Assembly: GCA_963813415.1 (NCBI GenBank)
Contig: CAWEYW010000010.1
Span: 186,001-250,000, forward strand
DNA length: 64,000 nucleotides
Direction: 5' to 3'
Origin: CAIWHR01 sp963813415
GTDB lineage: Bacteria; Pseudomonadota; Gammaproteobacteria; Burkholderiales; Casimicrobiaceae
The notes beneath the pieces were generated by a model. It was not told the origin of the DNA and did not search any database. It was given only the letters and a program-made list of their open reading frames with translations. How positions within the stretch are numbered: the first letter of the stretch is position 1; each line of letters starts with the position of its first letter. Positions 33,801-42,960 of this stretch are shown here, in pieces. The position numbers and the translations under genes are program-made.

Positions 33801-34687
33801 CGGCCGAGATCGGCTGCGGCTTCGTACGTGCTCTGCAAAAATTGCAGCAGCGTCGCGTCAGGATTGTCTGCGCTACGCACCGCCTCGTAAGGCATGACAA
33901 ATTCGTGCAAATCGGTGTTGTAGTACGCCCCCGCGGGCTCGACCGGCCGCTGTGCATAGCCAGTGGGCTCCGGGTATGCATAGGCATAGAACGCGGGCTC
34001 CGCTACCGCTCCGCCGCCCGGCCAAAAGCCGCAACTGCTGCATTCGCGCGAGTAAGCTTCGACCATGACGTAATCCGCGCAGTTCGGCGCGCCGCCTGGA
34101 TGGCGCGGCGCTGTGCGGCCGGAGAACCGGGTGTAGGCGAGATCGAAGCTGCCCCAGAAGAAATGCACGGGGCTTGCCTTGCCGCTGAAGCGGGAGGCGA
34201 AGCGCTTTAGAACGCGATCGGCGTGCAGCAGCACCCGCCAGCAGCGATGCGCCGCATCGGGATCGTAGGTTGCGTGCTCGCGATCGTCCGCGAAAGGAAT
34301 AGCGGTCACGATCTCGACCGGACGCGGCATCACGTTAGGCTCGATGCCGAGCGCGTGCAAGGCGGCGAGGTAGTCGCGATAGAAATCGCATACGGCCTGG
34401 GAGCCGAGCGACAGCAAGCGCGTGCTGCCGGAGCTGGTACGAATCGCAAGCTCATGGGCGATGAAGTCGAGATCGACCACGAATGCCTCATCCCGACACG
34501 GAATCGTCGAAGTCGTGAGTCCCCGTGGAGTCACGTAGAGCGCGACCTGCCACCAATGATTCTGCATCGGGGCGAGCGCGAGACGCGTCTTGCCGACAAT
34601 CTGAAACCACATGTGCAACGTCTCGTACGTCGCTTGCCACTGCGCCAGCGGCAGCGCCGGCCATGTGGGGTTAGCGCCGACGCTCAC
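33743..34687 (-). CDS. DUF5996 family protein
   Basis: A 314-residue cytosolic protein. WPALPLAQWQATYETLHMW opens the domain, followed by NHWWQVALYVTPRGLTTS, HFFWGSFDLAYTRFSGR and a Cys-containing ECSSCGFWPGG. The GTG start lies in a GTGA overlap with the UBP gene. Function is unknown; in other genomes it neighbours redox or detoxification genes. Confidence 0.88.
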   Translation of the reverse strand: MSVGANPTWPALPLAQWQATYETLHMWFQIVGKTRLALAPMQNHWWQVALYVTPRGLTTSTIPCRDEAFVVDLDFIAHELAIRTSSGSTRLLSLGSQAVCDFYRDYLAALHALGIEPNVMPRPVEIVTAIPFADDREHATYDPDAAHRCWRVLLHADRVLKRFASRFSGKASPVHFFWGSFDLAYTRFSGRTAPRHPGGAPNCADYVMVEAYSRECSSCGFWPGGGAVAEPAFYAYAYPEPTGYAQRPVEPAGAYYNTDLHEFVMPYEAVRSADNPDATLLQFLQSTYEAAADLGRWDRSALERTALPRPAGEA

Positions 34688-34980
34688 GCTCGCTGACTCC
34701 CGGCAGGGGACGGAGCGGGCTCGAACATCACCTCGTCCACGTAGCACCAACCCCAGTCTTCCTCGGGTTCGAAGCTCCTGATGATGGGGTGATGCGTGCG
34801 ATGAAAATGCTTCGTCGCGTGCTTGTTCGGTGAATCGTCGCAGCACCCGACATGGCCACAGGTCAGACACAAACGTAGGTGTACCCAGTCGGCGCCGATG
34901 CTTAGGCACTCTTCGCAGCCGTCTGGCGTGCGCGGCGCAACGGCGTGAACTTGATCGAGGTGCGTGCAGGCGTTCTTCAT
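34684..34980 (-). CDS. UBP-type zinc-finger protein
   Basis: A 98-residue stand-alone zf-UBP domain with the complete Cys/His set: CTHL, CEEC, LCLTCGHVGCC, KHFHRTHHP and a terminal EEDWGWCYVDE. Bacterial UBP zinc fingers are small orphan domains of unknown partner. Overlaps the DUF5996 gene by 4 bp, so the two are coupled. Confidence 0.92.
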   Translation of the reverse strand: MKNACTHLDQVHAVAPRTPDGCEECLSIGADWVHLRLCLTCGHVGCCDDSPNKHATKHFHRTHHPIIRSFEPEEDWGWCYVDEVMFEPAPSPAGSQRA

Positions 34981-35012
34981 CGTTGTTCAACCATTGATCA
35001 GCAGCCCAACCG

Positions 35013-35417
35013 TTACCAATGCGGCGAAGGCACCAAGGCCCAGGCACCGTCGCCGAGAAGAAACAAAATGACGAGCGCCAATGCCCAGAACGCCGGATAT
35101 TCCCACCCTCCATCCTTGTTCGAGAACATCCAGCCGTTCTTCCCGTGGACGGCGACGATGGTTCCGACGATCAGCGGGACCAGAACGAGCGCCACGTAGC
35201 GAGGCACGATGCCGAGGATCAGGGCGGTGCCCCCGAGCAATTCCCCCGCCATGGTGACGTAGGCGAGGCTACCGGGCAGGCCGAGCGATTTGAAATAGCC
35301 GTAGGCGCCAGCGGGCTTGAACACCAGAAGCTTGAGCAATCCGTGCGCGATGAACAGGATGCCGAGTCCAACACGCAGCAGAAGGATTGCCCATGGTGCG
35401 GTCGATGCGTCGATCAT
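35013..35417 (-). CDS. DoxX-family membrane protein (first copy)
   Basis: A 134-residue DoxX protein with four transmembrane helices and LLRVGLGILFIAHGLLKLL at the start. The ATG at 35417 is preferred to an upstream in-frame start. It lies 32 bp upstream of the UBP gene and 29 bp after the SDR gene. DoxX proteins associate with thiol redox and oxidative-stress complexes or act with terminal oxidases. Confidence 0.92.
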   Translation of the reverse strand: MIDASTAPWAILLLRVGLGILFIAHGLLKLLVFKPAGAYGYFKSLGLPGSLAYVTMAGELLGGTALILGIVPRYVALVLVPLIVGTIVAVHGKNGWMFSNKDGGWEYPAFWALALVILFLLGDGAWALVPSPHW

Positions 35418-35446
35418 GGCGTTTCTCCAAGAGATGTCACGCCCCC

Positions 35447-36211
35447 TCACCCACCGGTCGACTGCATGTCGTTGTCGATGGGCAATATCTGTCCGGAAAT
35501 CGACTTTGCCGCATCGGAGGCAAGGAAGACCGCCAGTGCAGCGATGTCTTTCGGATCGACAAGTCTCTTGATCGACTGCGCAGCCATTGCTTGCTTGCGA
35601 ACTTCCTCGAGTGACTTACCGGTTGCCTGTGCACGACCCTCGAAGACTCTTTCGATCCGCGGACCTGCAACAGCTCCGGGCAGGATGGCGTTGGCGCGGA
35701 TTCCGTAACCACCCAGCTCGATGGACAGCGTCTTCGTTAAACCAATCACGCCCCATTTGGCGGTCGAATAGGGACTGCGGTTGGCGTAGCCGAACCGTCC
35801 CGCTACGGACGACATGTTGATGATGACGCCGGCCTTGGACTTCTTCAGGTAAGGAATGGCGACGCGCGTCACGTTGAAAGTGCCCGTCAGGTCGACCTGC
35901 ATCACCTTCTCCCAGGCGTCCGGGTCCATCTGTTCGACGGGCGCCGTGGGGCCTGAGATGCCAGCGTTATTCACCAGAACATCGAGACCTCCGAGTGCTT
36001 CCACTGATTCCGGCACCATACGCTCGATGTCCTGGCGCTTCGACACATCACACACGGTGGTGATCAAGCCCGGCATCTCCTTCACGGTCGCCTCGAGCGC
36101 CGCCTGGTCGATGTCGCACACGCAAACGGTTGCTCCGTTAGCGACAAATGCCCACGCGATCTCCTTACCGATACCTGAGCCGCCCGCAGTTACCAATACG
36201 CGCTGTGTCAT
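35447..36211 (-). CDS. SDR-family oxidoreductase
   Basis: A 254-residue classical short-chain dehydrogenase. The cofactor motif TAGGSGIGKEIA is at the N-terminus, NNAG near residue 86, and the catalytic Ser and Y-x3-K (SPYSTAKW) near 150-158. CDID after strand beta-2 favours NAD(H). The product ends with QILPIDNDMQSTGG. It probably interconverts an alcohol and a ketone; the substrate is unknown. Confidence 0.94.
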   Translation of the reverse strand: MTQRVLVTAGGSGIGKEIAWAFVANGATVCVCDIDQAALEATVKEMPGLITTVCDVSKRQDIERMVPESVEALGGLDVLVNNAGISGPTAPVEQMDPDAWEKVMQVDLTGTFNVTRVAIPYLKKSKAGVIINMSSVAGRFGYANRSPYSTAKWGVIGLTKTLSIELGGYGIRANAILPGAVAGPRIERVFEGRAQATGKSLEEVRKQAMAAQSIKRLVDPKDIAALAVFLASDAAKSISGQILPIDNDMQSTGG

Positions 36212-36296
36212 TTTGCTTCTCCGACGTTGCTCGGCCTTTTCGAAAGTCGCCCACGTATGGACGAGTTATGCGGGCGAGGTCGCGCGCCATATGACG

Positions 36297-36869
36297 CTAT
36301 GGATTTCTCGGTAACGCCGTGTACACGCGAACGATGAATGCATGAAAATCCGCCATGTAAGCACGCAAAAACTCCTCGGTTGTCGGGTCACTTACTTCAC
36401 CCGTTGCCGTAATAAGGCCAGGCTTGAACTGGATGTACGCTTCGGGAGCGTTCATTTGCGGTGCATTGCAGAAGCTGAGCACGCTTCTGAGCTGCTGCTG
36501 GGCGACTGCGGTCCCGATCGCTCCAGGAGAGGTGCCGATCACCGCTGCCGGCTTGCGGGAGAACGAGTTCTTGCCGTAAGGACGGCTTGCCCAGTCGATT
36601 GCATTTTTCAGCCCGCCCGGGATCGAGCGATTGTATTCGGGCGTCACGAACAGTATTGCGTCGGAGGATGCGATCGCAGCCTTGAAGTCCTTCGCACCCT
36701 GCGGAAAGTCGGCGTCGTAGTCGTAGCTGTAGATCGGCAGATCTCGGAAGGGAATTTCCTTCATCTCGAGCGCGGGCGGTGCGAGACGCACCAGCGCCTG
36801 CGCGAGAAGGCGATTAATTGACGCGGTGGCGATACTGCCGACCAGGTAGCCGACTTTGAACGTAGTCAT
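36297..36869 (-). CDS. NAD(P)H-dependent FMN reductase
   Basis: A 190-residue flavodoxin-fold reductase of the ChrR/AzoR-like group. The FMN phosphate loop GSIATASINRLLAQAL is at residues 11-26, and PEYNRSIPGGLKNAIDW near 80 is the family signature. Reduces quinones, azo dyes or chromate in homologues. It fits the redox theme of the operon. Confidence 0.93.
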   Translation of the reverse strand: MTTFKVGYLVGSIATASINRLLAQALVRLAPPALEMKEIPFRDLPIYSYDYDADFPQGAKDFKAAIASSDAILFVTPEYNRSIPGGLKNAIDWASRPYGKNSFSRKPAAVIGTSPGAIGTAVAQQQLRSVLSFCNAPQMNAPEAYIQFKPGLITATGEVSDPTTEEFLRAYMADFHAFIVRVYTALPRNP

Positions 36870-36935
36870 GATGTGCCTTTCAGTGTGAGCGTCGGTGTAG
36901 CATTGCTGTTCGCGACCAATCGGTTCAATCGCGCC

Positions 36936-38300
36936 CTATTGCGACCGATGCATCCGGCGCCGCATCCAGACGAAGAGGACGAGAATGAGGACGATGGCGA
37001 CGACGATGCCGGCCCGCGCGGCATGCACAAGCCGCGATGACGTTGCCCCGCGTCTCAGAGTCGCAACCTGTTCCTCCGTCACGGATACGGCGGGATTGCC
37101 GTACTGCCGCGTCAGCCAAGAACCGAGCGTCGCGAGCTGACGATCCGACAGCTGACCGAAGGCAGGCATCGGCAGCTCCTCGTGTGTGCTTTGGCGACGT
37201 ATCCCTTGGAGCATCACGAGCACGAGGTTGTCGGTGCTCGGTTGGCCGAGCGCGGTGTTGTGGAACAGCGGCGGGAGCCCTCCGTCGAAGCTCCCTTGCG
37301 CATCGACTTGGTGGCAGGTGGCACACCATGCGTCGTAGAGTTGCGCACCGGTCAGCGCGTTGTCATCCGTTGACATCGAGACACCACGCACGGTTGAAAG
37401 CTCGTTCATCGCGCTCCCCCAGGCGTAACGCGGACGGCTGTCGGCCGGGTCATGCACAGCGGGCACGGTCTTCAAGTAGACCGCTATCGCGCGCAGATCA
37501 TTTTCCGTCAGGTGCCGCAGGCTTTCATCGATCGCCTCGGCCATCGGGCCAGCAGCTTGTGCCTTCCCGTGCGCGTCACCGACACGCATATAGTCGACCA
37601 GCTCGCCTTCGGTCCAGCCACCGATTCCGCTATTCGCATCGGAGGTGATGTTCGGCGCGTCCCACCCGCCTACCTTTCCACCGGCGAGCGGGTGGGTTGA
37701 CGACTCGGCCATCAATGCATTGCGTGGGCTGTGACACGTTCCGCAATGCGCGAGTCCTTCGACGAGGTAAGCCCCGCGGTTCCGTTCGGGTGTCTTGCTC
37801 GGCTCTGGCCGAAACGTAGTGCGATCGAGGAACAGCACATTCCACAACGCCATTGACGCGCGCACGTTAAATGGGAAAGGCAAATCGGTGCGCTTGGTCG
37901 GCTCATCGACCGGCCGTACCGCGTTCATGAAATACGCGTACAGCGCAGCGATGTCATCATCGGTCACCTTGGCGTACGCCGTGTACGGCATCGCCGGGTA
38001 GAGATGCGTGCCGTCGGCGCGGACCCCGCGGCGCATTGCATCCGCGAACTGCTCGAGAGTGTAGTTGCCGATACCGGCTCTCTTCGAGGGCGTGATGTTC
38101 GTCGCGACGATGTTCCCGACCGGCGTCGGGATGACCAAGCCTCCGGCGAAGGGCTTGCCGCCGGGCGCGGTGTGACATGCGGTGCAGTCGCCCGCTATAG
38201 CGACATACTCCCCCCGCGCGACTGCGCTCGGATCGACGGGCGATTGCGCTAAAGCCGAAAGCGCGAGACTTGCGAGGAGAGTGCCGAGCGCGGACCGCAT
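36936..38300 (-). CDS. Three-haem cytochrome c subunit of a membrane dehydrogenase
   Basis: A 454-residue periplasmic cytochrome with signal peptide (1-18), three haem motifs CTACH (39-43), CGTCH (186-190) and CATCH (326-330), and a C-terminal membrane anchor (about 425-445). This is the standard cytochrome subunit of gluconate, sorbitol and alcohol dehydrogenases. It passes electrons from the GMC flavoprotein encoded upstream to ubiquinone or oxidases. 18 bp downstream of the GMC gene. Confidence 0.94.
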   Translation of the reverse strand: MRSALGTLLASLALSALAQSPVDPSAVARGEYVAIAGDCTACHTAPGGKPFAGGLVIPTPVGNIVATNITPSKRAGIGNYTLEQFADAMRRGVRADGTHLYPAMPYTAYAKVTDDDIAALYAYFMNAVRPVDEPTKRTDLPFPFNVRASMALWNVLFLDRTTFRPEPSKTPERNRGAYLVEGLAHCGTCHSPRNALMAESSTHPLAGGKVGGWDAPNITSDANSGIGGWTEGELVDYMRVGDAHGKAQAAGPMAEAIDESLRHLTENDLRAIAVYLKTVPAVHDPADSRPRYAWGSAMNELSTVRGVSMSTDDNALTGAQLYDAWCATCHQVDAQGSFDGGLPPLFHNTALGQPSTDNLVLVMLQGIRRQSTHEELPMPAFGQLSDRQLATLGSWLTRQYGNPAVSVTEEQVATLRRGATSSRLVHAARAGIVVAIVLILVLFVWMRRRMHRSQ

Positions 38301-38318
38301 AAACCAAGGCGATCCACG

Positions 38319-39959
38319 CTACTTGCGTTCGGGAGGGTTGGCACCACCAACCCTGGCGCCGGCGCGCTGTTGTTGCAGGATGTGCGTTACGGTCCGCAGC
38401 GCTAGCGCGAGACCGTTCTCGGTGGAGTTGCACGTGCCGCACGTTGGAATCACTCCTGTGCCGGTGAGGAACAAGTTCTCGTGATCATGGGTGCGGCCCC
38501 ATGCATCGCACACGGAGGTCTTCGGATCGTTACCCATCATCACGGTCCCGCAGATGTGCTGGTTGTTCGCGAAGTCACCCTCCTTGCTGAAGCGCAGGTT
38601 GGTTCCTCCCATGAGCGCCGCGATGCGCCGGAAGTCCTGCTGCGACCGTTCGTGTCCCTTGCGCGTGTACTCATCGATGAAGTAGTGCGCCTGCGGCTTC
38701 GGGAGACCGAGCGCATCCTTCTCCGCGGCGAGCGTGATCCGGCGGTCGGGGTGCGGAAGCACCTCGAGGACGTTCTTGACGTTCTGTTCGTGCGCGGCGC
38801 TGTAACGGATGCGCCGCGCAAGCTCGGGTCCATACACACCTGCTCCGATCAGCGCCTTCGTTGCGCCGTCGACGCGAGAGATGTTGGTGAAGTCGAGGCG
38901 GTAGGGGGCATGCTCGCGGCGAAACGGACCGTCGCGCATCACGTTGATCGAACTGGGGCTCTGTGGACCGCGCCCCAGCCACAGCTCCTCGTCGGCGTCG
39001 AACGTGAGCGAAGTGCTCGGATGATCCATCAAGTTGCGGCCCACCATGTCCGAACTGTTCGCGACGCCGTTTGGATACTTGTCGGTCGCAGAGAGCAGCA
39101 AAAGCCGTGGTGTTTCAATCCCGTTCGCGGCGACGATGAAGTTCGCGCCGGTAACACGATGCGAGCGGCGATCCGGATCGTAGTAATGGGCAGCCATGAT
39201 GCGGCCGCGTGCCTCATGCTCGAGCTTGTAGACGTTCGCGTTCGGCAGGAGCTTCACTCCCGCGACTTCCGCTGCGGCCGCGGCAACGCCGCCGTGATAC
39301 TGCGCGTCAATCGGACAAATCGGCTGGCAACTGTTGTTGCCGCAGCACGCGGGGCGGCCATCGTAAGTCCGGCTATTGCGTGCGGTCGTGTTGGAGACGA
39401 CGGGGTACACGCCCGCCAGTCTTTCGCGGATACGACGCATCGCCCAAGGCTCGGCCACCGGCTCCATGGGGAACGGCTTGATGCGTGGTGAGCCCGTATT
39501 CGGCGCGCCCGACACGCCCATGATCTCTTCGGCTTCCTGATAGAAGGGCTCGAGGTCGTCGTAGCCGAGCGGCCAGTCGACCCCGACGCCGTAGAGCGTT
39601 CGAATGTGGAAATCGTTGGGCACGTTTCGCCACGCTTGCGCCGCCCAGTGCCACGTCGTTCCACCAACTTGCCGCACGTACTCGGCCGTGTAGGGATACG
39701 GTCCGGCCTGGACGAGGTAGCCGTTGTCTTTCGGGAAATAGATCGGGTGCGGTGCCCAGGGTGCCGGTGGATATGGCGACATCCAGTCACTGCGTCGCGG
39801 CGAATTGCGGAACCGCGCAACCAGTTCTCCTCGCGTGACGCGCGGGCCGGCCTCGAGGATGAGAACCGATGCTCCGGCTTGCGCGAGCTTGCGCGCCGTC
39901 AACGAGCCGATGATGCCGGAGCCTACGACGACAAAGTCGGCAGATGTCGGTTCGACCAT
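38319..39959 (-). CDS. GMC-family FAD dehydrogenase, large subunit
   Basis: A 546-residue flavoprotein. The FAD-binding VVGSGIIGSLTARKLAQAG lies at 11-29 and ILEAG follows. The C-terminal domain carries HICGTVMMG with the catalytic His and STENGLALALRT. It has no signal peptide; in this family it is exported as a complex with the Tat-signal small subunit. Probable substrates are sugars, sugar acids or alcohols (gluconate 2-dehydrogenase-like). Confidence 0.94.
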   Translation of the reverse strand: MVEPTSADFVVVGSGIIGSLTARKLAQAGASVLILEAGPRVTRGELVARFRNSPRRSDWMSPYPPAPWAPHPIYFPKDNGYLVQAGPYPYTAEYVRQVGGTTWHWAAQAWRNVPNDFHIRTLYGVGVDWPLGYDDLEPFYQEAEEIMGVSGAPNTGSPRIKPFPMEPVAEPWAMRRIRERLAGVYPVVSNTTARNSRTYDGRPACCGNNSCQPICPIDAQYHGGVAAAAAEVAGVKLLPNANVYKLEHEARGRIMAAHYYDPDRRSHRVTGANFIVAANGIETPRLLLLSATDKYPNGVANSSDMVGRNLMDHPSTSLTFDADEELWLGRGPQSPSSINVMRDGPFRREHAPYRLDFTNISRVDGATKALIGAGVYGPELARRIRYSAAHEQNVKNVLEVLPHPDRRITLAAEKDALGLPKPQAHYFIDEYTRKGHERSQQDFRRIAALMGGTNLRFSKEGDFANNQHICGTVMMGNDPKTSVCDAWGRTHDHENLFLTGTGVIPTCGTCNSTENGLALALRTVTHILQQQRAGARVGGANPPERK

Positions 39960-39968
39960 GCCGGTCCT

Positions 39969-40541
39969 TCACGTGGGCTTGTGTGCCCAGCTTCCGTAGG
40001 GTCCGTAGCAGTACGTCGGTGGCTTGAGCACGTCGGCGACGACTGCGGCATTGAGCGCCTTCTCGAAGGCGATGCAGCGGGCACGCTCGCCTTCGCCCAC
40101 CACGCCCATGTACCAGGCCGTCACCACTTTGCGCGGCAGCGTGGCCAGGGGCGACTTCTCCGCGTCGAGCGTCGCCTGAAGCTGCGACGGATCGATCTTG
40201 CGAGTTTCGATGAGCTTAAGGAGCGCACCGACCGAAGCTGGAAAGCTTGGATCGTCGCTCACCAGCGCTTCGTACAGGCGCGCACCTTGATTGGCGTCGA
40301 GACTGGCACGTCCCACCAGGACGGCCGACAGCGCCGCGAATGGTGCCTGATCCGAATTGGCGACACGTTGGGCGAGCGCCGAGCCGGGCAACAGTGAGGC
40401 GATGTAGACGCCAATAGCATTCGCCAGGAACTCGCGTCGATGCGAGCTTTCCGCAGGGGCCGCAACGGCAAGCGATTCAAGCCGGTTGGGCCTCGTCGAG
40501 AAAGCACGTTTGCAAGCGGCTGCAGGCCCGGCTTTTGACAC
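39969..40541 (-). CDS. Tat-signal small subunit of the sugar/alcohol dehydrogenase
   Basis: A 190-residue protein of the FAD-SLDH small-subunit family. A twin-arginine-like signal (HRREFLANAIG then hydrophobic to ALA) is preceded by an N-terminal extension. The family ending YCYGPYGSWAHKP is present. It probably guides the GMC subunit through the Tat system. 9 bp upstream of the GMC gene. Confidence 0.9.
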   Translation of the reverse strand: MSKAGPAAACKRAFSTRPNRLESLAVAAPAESSHRREFLANAIGVYIASLLPGSALAQRVANSDQAPFAALSAVLVGRASLDANQGARLYEALVSDDPSFPASVGALLKLIETRKIDPSQLQATLDAEKSPLATLPRKVVTAWYMGVVGEGERARCIAFEKALNAAVVADVLKPPTYCYGPYGSWAHKPT

Positions 40542-40584
40542 GCGATCTCCTTTGCGCGCGGTAGCGCGCGACGACCACCGCTAT

Positions 40585-41025
40585 TCAGTTCCAGCGTCCG
40601 GTGCGTCCGCCCAGACTGTAACGACCCGCACCCAGCAAGGCGATCGCAATAGGGACAGTGAGGTACAGACCCTGCAATTCGAGCGCCCAGCCTCCTTCTG
40701 GGGAGAGCTGCAGCAGCTGGCCGGTGTGCACCAGCAGTATCGCGACAATCATGTTGATAGCGATGACGAGCGCGGCCGCGCGCGTCCAAAGACCTAACAC
40801 GACAAGCAGGGGCGCGAGCACCTCGCCGACATATACGAGGTATCCGAATGGTTCTGGCAATCCAGCCTTCTCGACCACATCGAGGATGAAGCCAGGTCCG
40901 CCCCGAATTTTGCTGATGCCATGCAGTAGTATCAGCAAGCCGAGCGCGAGTCGCAGCACCAGTCTGCCCACGTCAGCCGCGGTGTCATCGACTGCTGCGT
41001 CGTCCGTTGCTACGTGTTCGATCAT
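40585..41025 (-). CDS. DoxX-family membrane protein (second copy)
   Basis: A 146-residue DoxX protein with four transmembrane helices (LVLRLALGLLILLHGISKI is the first). A GGGGAGG-type ribosome-binding site precedes the ATG. It is the first gene of the minus-strand run and only distantly similar to the copy at 35013. Probable quinone- or thiol-linked partner of the dehydrogenase; that is inference. Confidence 0.92.
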   Translation of the reverse strand: MIEHVATDDAAVDDTAADVGRLVLRLALGLLILLHGISKIRGGPGFILDVVEKAGLPEPFGYLVYVGEVLAPLLVVLGLWTRAAALVIAINMIVAILLVHTGQLLQLSPEGGWALELQGLYLTVPIAIALLGAGRYSLGGRTGRWN

Positions 41026-41068
41026 TGCTCCTCCCCGAACCTGTGAAAAGCAAGGGCCGCCGATGATG

Positions 41069-41086
41069 CTGACAGCCATGTGTCAG
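41069..41086. promoter_or_regulatory. Operator-like palindrome before the dehydrogenase run
   Basis: CTGACA-GCCATG-TGTCAG, perfect 6-bp arms, 43 bp upstream of the first DoxX start codon. A -10-like TATAGT (minus strand, 41140-41135) lies further upstream, so the palindrome would sit in the leader, a typical repressor position. Confidence 0.4.
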
Positions 41087-41544
41087 GAAGGCTGTCGACG
41101 AGTGCAAGATCCGTGCCGCGAACGGAAGGATCTAACTATACGCGCGCGGCGGAGCGGGTTGCTAGAGGCGCGCAGGAAGCGGGCGCCGAAACTCCGTTGG
41201 ACCAAGCGTCATGACCGGTACGTCTTCCATAGAGTGGCTGCAGAATCTGCCGGGGAGCGAGGTCGGAGCTACCCAGCGGCTAGGAGGGTGTCTGCGGATT
41301 GCGGTGCGCCGCTATTCGGCTCCGACGTTTCGAGCGGATGGGTCCGAACCGTCCAGTTCGTCCCAATTTGTGTTTACCGAAGCGCTTGGAGGACCGCGAA
41401 CCGCCCAGGGACAACTGGTGAGAGACTATCGTCCGGCTCACTGCCGGACGTGCCAACCGAAGTCCTGAGCGAGCCGTCAAAACGGAAGCGCGCTCTTTCT
41501 GCACTTCGACAGCCAAGTCATCACCCTTCTGGTGAGGAGAACAT
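41087..41544. other. Divergent control region, dehydrogenase run and beta-helix gene
   Basis: About 458 bp between divergent units. A weak frame (41211-41468, plus) has no recognisable family and poor coding character. GGTGAGGAGA before 41545 is the ribosome-binding site of the next gene. Confidence 0.4.
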
Positions 41545-42933
41545 ATGACCGTCCCGACGCACCCCGTTCATTCACTCGCTGACCTGTCGAGGGCGCTTGC
41601 ACAACCGGAGCCATGCAATCTACTGCTGCAAACGTCGGTGCTGAGTCCGTATTCAATCACGCTGCCGCCGGGCTTCTCGCTGACCGGCAAGGACAAGAAC
41701 AGCTGTGTCTTGAGTTTCTCGAACGGGGACGGCATCGGATTGACGGCCGATAACCGTGTCGAGAACATGACAGTGATCGCGACCCCCGCGGCGCGGGCCA
41801 TCTACACGCAGACTGGCCTAAGCGACATGGGCAGTATCGCCCTCAGTGACCTGAGCGTCACAGGTCAAGTGTCAATTATCGTGCGTGATGGCACCCAAAC
41901 ACTGAACGTCGCGATAGACCGCGTCCATGTTGCGGCGTGTGATTGCCGCCGGTACAGCGAACAGCCCCAAAAATACGGCGTGAACGTATATCAAGGGGCA
42001 TTGACCGTCTACAACTTCAACGGTGACGCGAACTCGACGATTCGTGCTTCCCTGACCAATATCACCGTTGGCGCTCGGAACGCGCCAGTTATTGGCTCCG
42101 GCGTCTTTGTAAGTGGATTTGGCGATTGCGGCGGCTGGGTGGAACTCGAGAAGCTCACCACTGGCGCAGTCTACTCGAACGGCATGCTGCCTTACGGTAC
42201 GGCCGACATCATTACGGCGGGTGTCTTCATCGTTTACGGCGTGCGAGCGAAGCTGGTCGAGCACTTTGGTGAAATCGTCACCTATGGCGTGAACGATATG
42301 GTTCTCGACACTTGGGGCGCCGTGGAGAACTGGCTCGTGCATGCTCCGGTCGTCTCGTATGGCCCAAGCGGAATCGGCTTCGTGAACTTCGGAACCGTCG
42401 ACAATTTCGTGGCGGAGAAGGAGGTGGTGACACATGGTCTCGGAGCAAGGGGCTTCAATCAGTACGACGGCACTGTGCGTCGTATCCGTTTCCACTCGAT
42501 CGAGACCTTCGGGGACGGCTCGATCGGCGTACAGGTCAGCAAGCCAGTGGGTACCATCGTGATCGACCACGGCATCACGACCCACGGCTCCGTCGGCAAC
42601 ACCTTGGTTAAGGGAGTCAACATGCGGCTTCCTGCGGAGGCTTTCAGTGTCAAGCCGGGCGGCCTCGTGGACAAGCTGGAGGTGGGCGGAGACCTGGTGA
42701 CGTATGGTGCCCGTGTCACCACATTCGCGGTGGAGGGCGGAAAGGTCAACGCAGTCGACATCAAAGGAGAGGTTCTGGCCAACGGCGAGCACTCGAACGC
42801 TGTCTTGGTCAGTAACAAGGGTTCGACACCGCTGACGCAAGTGCGAGCGCGCGCGAAGGGCGGAAAGGGCCTGGTCGTTGATGACGGGGAAGTGACGGAC
42901 CGCACGGGCTTCTCAGGCGGAGATAACACCTGA
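41545..42933 (+). CDS. Right-handed beta-helix-like protein of unknown function
   Basis: A 462-residue protein made of many short strand repeats (NFGTVDNFVAEKEVVTHGLG, then RIRFHSIETFGDGSIGVQVS and others) with a roughly 22-25-residue period, as in parallel beta-helix proteins. There is no signal peptide; an N-terminal HPVHSLADLSRALAQPEP segment precedes the helix. No catalytic motif was recognised. Good ribosome-binding site (GAGGAG). The dioxygenase gene follows after 27 bp, so the two are likely cotranscribed. Confidence 0.75.
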   Translation: MTVPTHPVHSLADLSRALAQPEPCNLLLQTSVLSPYSITLPPGFSLTGKDKNSCVLSFSNGDGIGLTADNRVENMTVIATPAARAIYTQTGLSDMGSIALSDLSVTGQVSIIVRDGTQTLNVAIDRVHVAACDCRRYSEQPQKYGVNVYQGALTVYNFNGDANSTIRASLTNITVGARNAPVIGSGVFVSGFGDCGGWVELEKLTTGAVYSNGMLPYGTADIITAGVFIVYGVRAKLVEHFGEIVTYGVNDMVLDTWGAVENWLVHAPVVSYGPSGIGFVNFGTVDNFVAEKEVVTHGLGARGFNQYDGTVRRIRFHSIETFGDGSIGVQVSKPVGTIVIDHGITTHGSVGNTLVKGVNMRLPAEAFSVKPGGLVDKLEVGGDLVTYGARVTTFAVEGGKVNAVDIKGEVLANGEHSNAVLVSNKGSTPLTQVRARAKGGKGLVVDDGEVTDRTGFSGGDNT

Positions 42934-42960
42934 CCATGCATACGCGAGCAAGGTGAACGC

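Noticed and set aside
38481..39491. 336-residue plus-strand frame opposite the GMC gene
   Set aside because: Antisense shadow of a clear flavoprotein.
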